A stretch of 64,000 bases of DNA from NCBI GenBank assembly GCA_903899965.1, contig CAIULB010000009.1, forward strand, positions 35,516 to 99,515. The letters are read 5' to 3'. The notes under the pieces were generated by a model that saw only the letters and a list, made by a program, of their open reading frames with translations, searched no databases and was not told where the DNA came from. Positions 58,832 through 64,000 of this stretch are shown here, piece by piece. The position numbers and the translations under genes are program-made. Position 1 is the stretch's first letter; each line of letters opens with the position of its first letter. The DNA comes from an uncultured Methylophilaceae bacterium. GTDB lineage: Bacteria > Pseudomonadota > Gammaproteobacteria > Burkholderiales > Methylophilaceae.

Positions 58832-61009
58832 ATGCAAATCAACACCATCCCCGCCGTTAAACCAATCACTCAGTACCGTCCTTATTGGGCTAAGCGTTTT
58901 GGCACGTCCAAAATGTTACCGATGAGTCGTGAGGAAATGGATGATTTGGGTTGGGATAGTTGCGACATTATTTTAGTGACCGGTGATGCGTACATCGACC
59001 ATCCTAGCTTTGGCATGGCGCTAGTTGGACGTTTACTTGAATACCAAGGTTTCCGTGTGGGGATTATTGCCCAGCCTGATTGGTCAGATGCTGAAGCCTT
59101 CAAAGTCTTGGGTAAGCCTAATCTTTACTTTGGGATTACGGCGGGCAATATGGACAGTATGGTGAACCGCTATACCGCTGACCGTAAGATACGTTCTGAC
59201 GATGCTTATACGCCAGATGCAGTAGCAGGTAAGCGCCCTGATCGTGCCGTACTGGTCTATTCGCAGCGTTGCCGTGAAGCGTTCTCTGACGTGCCTTTGG
59301 TCATCGGTAGTATCGAAGCGAGTTTGCGCCGTATCGCCCATTATGATTATTGGTCTGACAAGGTAAGGCGCTCGGTCTTGGTGGACTCTAAAGCTGATAT
59401 TTTGCTCTACGGCAATGCTGAACGTGCATTAATTGAGCTCAGCCACCGCTTGGGTAAAGGCGAAAATATCGCTGATATTACCGACATCCGTGGCACTGCA
59501 TTTTTACGTAAAAAAATCCCAGAAGGTTGGCAAGAAGTTGCATCTACCAACTTAGATCGTCCTGGTAAAGTGGAAGCGCCGATTGACCCCTATGAAATGA
59601 AAATGGGCGCTGGTACTAGCTGTGAGACTGAGGCTAAAAAAGACGAAGTTGCCTTACCAGAAGGCACACAAGCGGTGCAAATTGTTCGTAAACCTAAAGC
59701 GGATCGTGCTTTTCAAGTGGTACGTTTGCCTAGCTTTGAGGAAGTAGCAAAAGACCCTGTGCTATATGCGCATGCTTCTCGTGTGCTGCACTTGGAGGCA
59801 AACCCTGGCAATGCCCGTGCGCTTATTCAAAAGCATGGGGATCGCGAAGTGTGGCTCAATGCGCCGCCCATCCCGCTCACCACCAAAGAGATGGATTACG
59901 TTTACGACTTGCCTTATGCACGTAAGCCGCATCCCGTTTATGGCGATGCCAAAATCCCTGCGTGGGAGATGATTCGATTCTCGGTCAATATTATGCGTGG
60001 CTGCTTTGGTGGTTGTACCTTCTGCTCGATTACTGAGCATGAGGGCCGTATTATTCAGAGCCGCTCCGAAGAAAGTATTTTGAAAGAAGTGGAAGAGATT
60101 CGCGACAAGGTCGATGGTTTCACCGGCGTGATTTCAGACCTGGGTGGTCCAACTGCCAATATGTACCGCATGGCTTGCAAGTCTCAAGAGATTGAAAAGT
60201 CATGCCGTAAGCTTTCATGTGTTTATCCTGGTATCTGTGAAAACCTCAACACCGACCATTCGGCTTTGATCCAGCTTTATCGCAAAGCGCGTAACCTCAA
60301 GGGCATTAAAAAGATTCTTGTGGGCTCTGGTCTGCGTTATGACTTGGCGGTGACTTCGCCTGAGTATGTCAAAGAGCTGGTGCAAAACCATGTGGGCGGC
60401 TACTTAAAAATTGCCCCTGAGCATTCTGAAGAGAATGTGCTCTCTAAAATGATGAAGCCAGGCATGGGCGCTTACGATAAGTTTAAAGAGATGTTTGAGC
60501 GCTTCTCAAAAGAGGCCGGCAAACAGCAGTACTTAATTCCGTATTTCATTGCGGCTCACCCTGGGACGACAGATGAAGATATGCTCAATCTTGCGCTCTG
60601 GCTCAAGAAATATGACTTTAGGCTAGATCAAGTTCAAACCTTTACACCAACGCCAATGGCGATGGCAACGGCCATGTATCATTCAGGTAAAAACCCACTG
60701 CGTAAAGTCACGGATGACAGTGAAGAAGTGCCTATCCCTAAAGCCGGTGGCGTGCGCCGTTTGCACAAAGCATTTATTCGCTACCATGATCCAAAAAACT
60801 GGCCCTTACTTCGTGAAGCGCTTAAAAACATGGGGCGTGCCGATTTAATCGGTAACGGTAAACACTGCTTGATTCCTGCATGGCAGCCGCTGGATAAAAC
60901 ACCGCCACGCCCTGTGCAGGTGGCGAGCAAAAAACGTTCAGCGCCAACGCCTGCTGCAGTCAAAGGTAAAAAGCTCGAAATAGGTAAGCCTTTCCGCCGC
61001 TCTCGGTAA
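58832..61009 (+). CDS. ygiQ: YgiQ family radical SAM protein
   Basis: A 725-residue protein of the UPF0313/YgiQ family. An N-terminal region with B12-binding-like appearance ([40 protein letters not shown]) precedes the radical SAM domain with CFGGCTFC (CxxxCxxC) and [15 protein letters not shown]. The C-terminal tail is rich in Lys, Arg and Pro. The reaction is unknown in the family. Length fits other members (about 700-740 aa). Confidence 0.94.
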   Translation: MQINTIPAVKPITQYRPYWAKRFGTSKMLPMSREEMDDLGWDSCDIILVTGDAYIDHPSFGMALVGRLLEYQGFRVGIIAQPDWSDAEAFKVLGKPNLYFGITAGNMDSMVNRYTADRKIRSDDAYTPDAVAGKRPDRAVLVYSQRCREAFSDVPLVIGSIEASLRRIAHYDYWSDKVRRSVLVDSKADILLYGNAERALIELSHRLGKGENIADITDIRGTAFLRKKIPEGWQEVASTNLDRPGKVEAPIDPYEMKMGAGTSCETEAKKDEVALPEGTQAVQIVRKPKADRAFQVVRLPSFEEVAKDPVLYAHASRVLHLEANPGNARALIQKHGDREVWLNAPPIPLTTKEMDYVYDLPYARKPHPVYGDAKIPAWEMIRFSVNIMRGCFGGCTFCSITEHEGRIIQSRSEESILKEVEEIRDKVDGFTGVISDLGGPTANMYRMACKSQEIEKSCRKLSCVYPGICENLNTDHSALIQLYRKARNLKGIKKILVGSGLRYDLAVTSPEYVKELVQNHVGGYLKIAPEHSEENVLSKMMKPGMGAYDKFKEMFERFSKEAGKQQYLIPYFIAAHPGTTDEDMLNLALWLKKYDFRLDQVQTFTPTPMAMATAMYHSGKNPLRKVTDDSEEVPIPKAGGVRRLHKAFIRYHDPKNWPLLREALKNMGRADLIGNGKHCLIPAWQPLDKTPPRPVQVASKKRSAPTPAAVKGKKLEIGKPFRRSR

Positions 61010-61078
61010 TCCGCAAAATTGAACCAGGGCGCGTGGCATTGGTCACATAGTGACTCATTCATGATTAAGGACTCAGCT

Positions 61079-61933
61079 GTGCGTTCATTCCTCTCTAAAG
61101 TCTCATTCGCGGTGATTCTTTTCACCGCCTCTCAAATCGCACTTGCGGCTGATAACGGTCTGCTTTGGAAGTTAGAGGCGCCTAGCGGTAAAGTCAGTTA
61201 CTTGCTCGGCACCATGCACACAGACGACCAGCGCGTGACCGAGTTTTCACCAAAAATCACGGAGGCTTTTAATAAAACGGAAGCCTTTATGATGGAAACC
61301 TTACCACCGCGCAATCCTTCGATTTTTATGATGAAGCAAGGCACGGTGGCTGAGCTCCTCACGGAAAAAGAGTTTGACCAAGTGCGTGAGTTGGCAGATT
61401 TTCATTCCATGCATATCGAAGCCGCCATGCACATGAAGCCTTGGTTACTCGCAGTCATTTTTGATTTGCCTAAACCCAAAGCGCTTTATTCCATGGATGA
61501 GCTGTTGATGGCAAAAGCGGAGGAGCAGGATAAGAAAATTATTGGCTTAGAAAAAACCAGCGAGCATTTTTCAGTATTAGATGCCGTGAGTATGGACGAC
61601 CAAATGGTCATGCTGCGTGCCGTGCTCAAGCGAAGCCAAACAGATAAAGAGCGTGATTATGAAAAGCTACTCAAGGCCTATCAGTCAGGCGATTTAAAGA
61701 AAATCATCGATTTAGACGACAAAATCACAGGCGGCATGTTGCCCAAAGTGGTTTGGGAAAATATGCGCGTTAAGCTTATTGATGAACGCAATGCAGGCAT
61801 GGCTGAGGGCTTGGTATCAGAGGCAAAGGATAAGGCTGTATTCGCTGCAGTGGGTGCATCGCACTTGGCGGGTGAGGGCGGTATATTGGGTCGATTACGC
61901 GGTGCTGGGTTTACGGTGACAGCGGTCAAATAA
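61079..61933 (+). CDS. TraB/GumN family exported protein
   Basis: The ORF track starts at a TTG at 61019. The GTG at 61079 has AAGGA at the ideal distance and begins a clean signal peptide (MRSFLSKVSFAVILFTASQIALA), giving 284 aa; an ATG at 61061 is the alternative. The TraB/GumN signatures are GKVSYLLGTMHTDDQRV (GxxH) near 35-51 and FAAVGASHLAGEGGILGRLRGAGFTV at the C-terminus. The family is thought to include metalloproteases, but function here is unknown. A terminator follows. Confidence 0.88.
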   Translation: MRSFLSKVSFAVILFTASQIALAADNGLLWKLEAPSGKVSYLLGTMHTDDQRVTEFSPKITEAFNKTEAFMMETLPPRNPSIFMMKQGTVAELLTEKEFDQVRELADFHSMHIEAAMHMKPWLLAVIFDLPKPKALYSMDELLMAKAEEQDKKIIGLEKTSEHFSVLDAVSMDDQMVMLRAVLKRSQTDKERDYEKLLKAYQSGDLKKIIDLDDKITGGMLPKVVWENMRVKLIDERNAGMAEGLVSEAKDKAVFAAVGASHLAGEGGILGRLRGAGFTVTAVK

Positions 61934-61951
61934 AGCCAACATACATTTAAT

Positions 61952-61987
61952 AAAAAAAGCGCAGTGGAGTTTCCAGTGCGCTTTTTT
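61952..61987. terminator. Bidirectional intrinsic terminator
   Basis: AAAAAAAGCGCA-g-TGG-agttt-CCA-g-TGCGCTTTTTT between convergent TraB/GumN and lipocalin genes. Confidence 0.88.
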
Positions 61988-61998
61988 ATTGCTGATGA

Positions 61999-62514
61999 CT
62001 AGTTTGATTGATTTGGATAAATTAATTTATCCGTTTCAAAGCCAAGTTCTTTGGCTTTAGCAGTTAATTGCTGTTTCACAATGTAAGACATTTGCGGCGT
62101 ACGAGAGAGTATCCACAGGTAATCTTTTCCGCCAGTCACTAGCGCATATTGATAGCCTGGTTTATCAAGCTCGACAATGGTGTAAGCCCCATAAAATGGG
62201 CCAAAGAACGATACCTTTAAGCGCCCAACATCGGGCATTTCTACAAAATAGGCTTTGCCGATGGCTTCATTCCACTTTTGCTTTTTGGTATCAAAGCCAT
62301 GATTCACTACTTTTAAGCCGCCATCTTCGCGGAAACTATATTCCGCATACACCTTATCCAATCCACGTTCAAAGCTATGGTCTAGGCGGGCGATTTCATA
62401 CCAAGTGCCTAGGTATTTATCTGCCTCAAAGCCTGTAATCGCCTTGTATTTAGCATCGTCGCCAGTGCAGGCAAGCAGCACCAAGCAAAGTAACAAGTAA
62501 AGTTTTTTCATCAT
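61999..62514 (-). CDS. blc: Lipocalin Blc-like lipoprotein
   Basis: A 171-residue outer-membrane-type lipocalin. The lipoprotein signal MMKKLYLLLCLVLLAC has its lipobox cysteine at 16, followed by the lipocalin hallmark KYLGTWYEIARLDHSFERGLDKVYAEY and the second conserved region GYQYALVTGGKDYLWILSRTP. Blc binds fatty acids or lysophospholipids in E. coli. It lies 15 bases after the helicase stop on the same strand. Confidence 0.93.
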   Translation of the reverse strand: MMKKLYLLLCLVLLACTGDDAKYKAITGFEADKYLGTWYEIARLDHSFERGLDKVYAEYSFREDGGLKVVNHGFDTKKQKWNEAIGKAYFVEMPDVGRLKVSFFGPFYGAYTIVELDKPGYQYALVTGGKDYLWILSRTPQMSYIVKQQLTAKAKELGFETDKLIYPNQSN

Positions 62515-62529
62515 GACTTTCCCCTTTAA

Positions 62530-64000
62530 TTAACGACCGCGTCCGCCGCCGCCAGTGTGTCCGCCGCGACTGCCACCATTGTTACGGTTGGCGTTGCGTC
62601 CCGCATTTGGGTTAGGGCCTCTGTTTTGTGGTTTAGGCGCAAATAAAGCAGGTTGTGGCATGGCTTGGTGTCTTGCCGCTTCTGACATATTTTTTGAGGA
62701 TTGGTTTTGCGGTGCAGCTCTATTGCCATCAGTAGGTGCTTTATCCGTGCGTTGGCCTTGTGGTTTGTTGCGGCTGTGCTGTGGTTTACCTTGCGCTGGC
62801 TTACCGCCATTTTGCGGACGACGTTGTTGTGGTCTAGGCGCGCGCGGCGCTTCTGGTTCAGCCTTTTCTGGTTGAACCCAGCCATCAGCAGGCACTTTTG
62901 GAATCTCACGTTTAATGAGCTTCTCAATGTCTTTGAGTAGTTTTAATTCCTCACGATCCACTAATGAAACAGCAGCGCCACTGCTGCCTGCGCGGCCAGT
63001 TCTGCCGATGCGGTGCACATAGTCTTCAGGTACGTTAGGTAACTCAAAGTTAATCACTTGTGGCAATTGATCGATGTCTAAACCACGCGCCGCGATGTCG
63101 GTTGCCACCAACACGCGCACGGTACCGTCTTTAAATTGGGCCAGGGCTTTAGTCCGAGCCCCTTGGCTTTTGTTGCCGTGAATCGCTGCCGCCTCAATGC
63201 CGTCTTTGACGAGTTTCTCAGCAAGGCGATTGGCGCCGTGCTTGGTGCGGGTAAAAACAAGCACTTGTTGCCAGTCGTTATGCTTAACTAAATGGCTCAC
63301 AAGCTCGCGTTTAAAGCTTTGGCTAATCATGTGAACTGTTTGCTCAACGAGTTCTGAAGCCGTATTGCGACGTGCGACCTCTACGAAGCCAGGATTGTTA
63401 AGTAGGCCATCTGCCAGCGCTTTGATTTCATCAGAGAACGTAGCTGAGAAGAGTAAGTTTTGGCGTGCCTTTGGCAGTAAAGCCAAGATTTTTTTGATGT
63501 CGCGGATAAAGCCCATGTCGAGCATGCGGTCCGCTTCATCTAGCACTAAAATTTCAACGCCTGATAAGTCCACTGCTTTTTGGTTAGCGAGGTCGAGTAA
63601 GCGACCTGGCGTTGCCACCAAGATATCGAGTGGTTTTCTTAAGCGCGACATTTGTGGGTTGATGTTCACCCCACCAAAAATGACTGTTGAAGTGAGCGAT
63701 AAATACTTACCGTACGTTTTAACGGACTCTTCAATCTGCGCGGCAAGCTCGCGTGTTGGGGTTAGCATCAAGCAACGTGGGCGACCTTTGCCTAAATCGG
63801 CAACAGGCTTTTGGCTCAAGATATGCAAAATAGGCAAAGTAAAACCAGCGGTTTTGCCTGTGCCTGTTTGTGCGCCAGCGAGTAAATCACCGCCCGTGAG
63901 GACTTGTGGAATCGCTTGCATTTGAATTGGGGTTGGGGTGGTATAACCCGCGTCGCTAATGGCGCGGAGAATAGGTTCTGCTAAGCCTAAATTATTAAAA
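62530..64000 (-). CDS. rhlE: DEAD-box RNA helicase, RhlE-like (N-terminus outside window)
   Basis: The frame runs through the right edge; the ATG at 63921 is internal. The edge sequence encodes [26 protein letters not shown], the Q motif, so only a few first residues are missing. Motif I is [12 protein letters not shown], motif [13 protein letters not shown], motif III LFSATF, and motif [13 protein letters not shown] long low-complexity tail (about 150 residues rich in Gly, Arg, Asn, Gln and Pro, ending GGRGR) follows the core, typical of RhlE-type helicases in ribosome maturation and RNA decay. The exact paralogue cannot be fixed by eye. Confidence 0.92.
   Translation of the reverse strand, partial: FNNLGLAEPILRAISDAGYTTPTPIQMQAIPQVLTGGDLLAGAQTGTGKTAGFTLPILHILSQKPVADLGKGRPRCLMLTPTRELAAQIEESVKTYGKYLSLTSTVIFGGVNINPQMSRLRKPLDILVATPGRLLDLANQKAVDLSGVEILVLDEADRMLDMGFIRDIKKILALLPKARQNLLFSATFSDEIKALADGLLNNPGFVEVARRNTASELVEQTVHMISQSFKRELVSHLVKHNDWQQVLVFTRTKHGANRLAEKLVKDGIEAAAIHGNKSQGARTKALAQFKDGTVRVLVATDIAARGLDIDQLPQVINFELPNVPEDYVHRIGRTGRAGSSGAAVSLVDREELKLLKDIEKLIKREIPKVPADGWVQPEKAEPEAPRAPRPQQRRPQNGGKPAQGKPQHSRNKPQGQRTDKAPTDGNRAAPQNQSSKNMSEAARHQAMPQPALFAPKPQNRGPNPNAGRNANRNNGGSRGGHTGGGGRGR

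Noticed and set aside
61019-61078. N-terminal extension of the TraB/GumN ORF
   Set aside because: The GTG at 61079 has a strong ribosome site and a clean signal peptide; the extension would bury it.
62555-62875. 106-codon plus-strand ORF rich in Leu, Cys and Gly
   Set aside because: Antisense to the low-complexity tail of the helicase; its composition simply mirrors that tail.

Overview
The window looks like chromosomal core DNA from a betaproteobacterium, most likely a methylotroph of the Methylophilaceae (Methylotenera-like). This is inferred from protein character, moderate-to-low GC, betaproteobacterial gene orders (aroA-cmk-rpsA-ihfB-lapB-pyrF, yciB-yciI-bolA-ppiC, scpA-scpB-rluB, nadE-glnB) and a compact oxidative pentose-phosphate set (zwf, a short NAD-type gnd, pgl) of the kind used for cyclic formaldehyde oxidation. 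No search was run, so the genus is a judgement. There are no rRNA or tRNA genes, insertion sequences, prophage genes or CRISPR arrays, and no gene-free gap over 300 bases.

Layout. 1-2.2 kb: the 3' part of thrC, then thyA-folA. 2.2-5.1 kb (minus): dcd and an Orn/Lys/Arg decarboxylase. 5.2-8.5 kb: gnd-zwf (minus) divergent from pgl (plus). 8.6-11.9 kb: mrp divergent from metG. 11.9-21.1 kb (minus): an HMA-MauE membrane protein with aat-bpt, then tyrA-aroA-cmk-rpsA-ihfB, then lapB-pyrF behind a strong terminator. 21.3-28.9 kb (plus): purL, then five consecutive genes for exported proteins (ankyrin protein, cytochrome c, Tat flavoprotein like FccB, an unrecognised protein, a frameshifted beta-propeller). 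29-30.4 kb (minus): ppiA and serB. 30.6-35.6 kb (plus): sucC-sucD-exported ankyrin protein-nadE-glnB. 35.6-39.8 kb (minus): feoA-feoB under a good Fur box, then yciB-yciI-bolA-ppiC. 40-46.1 kb (plus): rnm-yciO-M50 protease-trpS-scpA-scpB-rluB. 46.2-53.7 kb (minus): xseA, kup, a LoiP-like protease, dapD, yffB, dapE, a 33-codon membrane ORF and prmB. 53.8-61.9 kb (plus): dsbB-cysM-exonuclease-rlmD-orphan binding protein-ygiQ-TraB/GumN protein. 62-64 kb (minus): a lipocalin and the 3' part of an RhlE-like helicase.

Most genes are housekeeping: amino-acid synthesis (Thr, Lys, aromatic, Ser, Cys), nucleotides, translation, ribosome modification, chromosome segregation, envelope quality control and iron uptake. 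The most system-like unexplained part is the exported redox module at 25.2-28.9 kb. Its cytochrome gene carries a terminator-shaped hairpin inside the signal-peptide codons. Other points of note are a five-domain ribosomal protein S1, a TrpRS with a probable iron-sulfur cysteine motif, two single-base frameshifts in otherwise sound genes, and an unlisted membrane micro-ORF between dapE and prmB. I did not find a convincing wholly new defence or mobile system.
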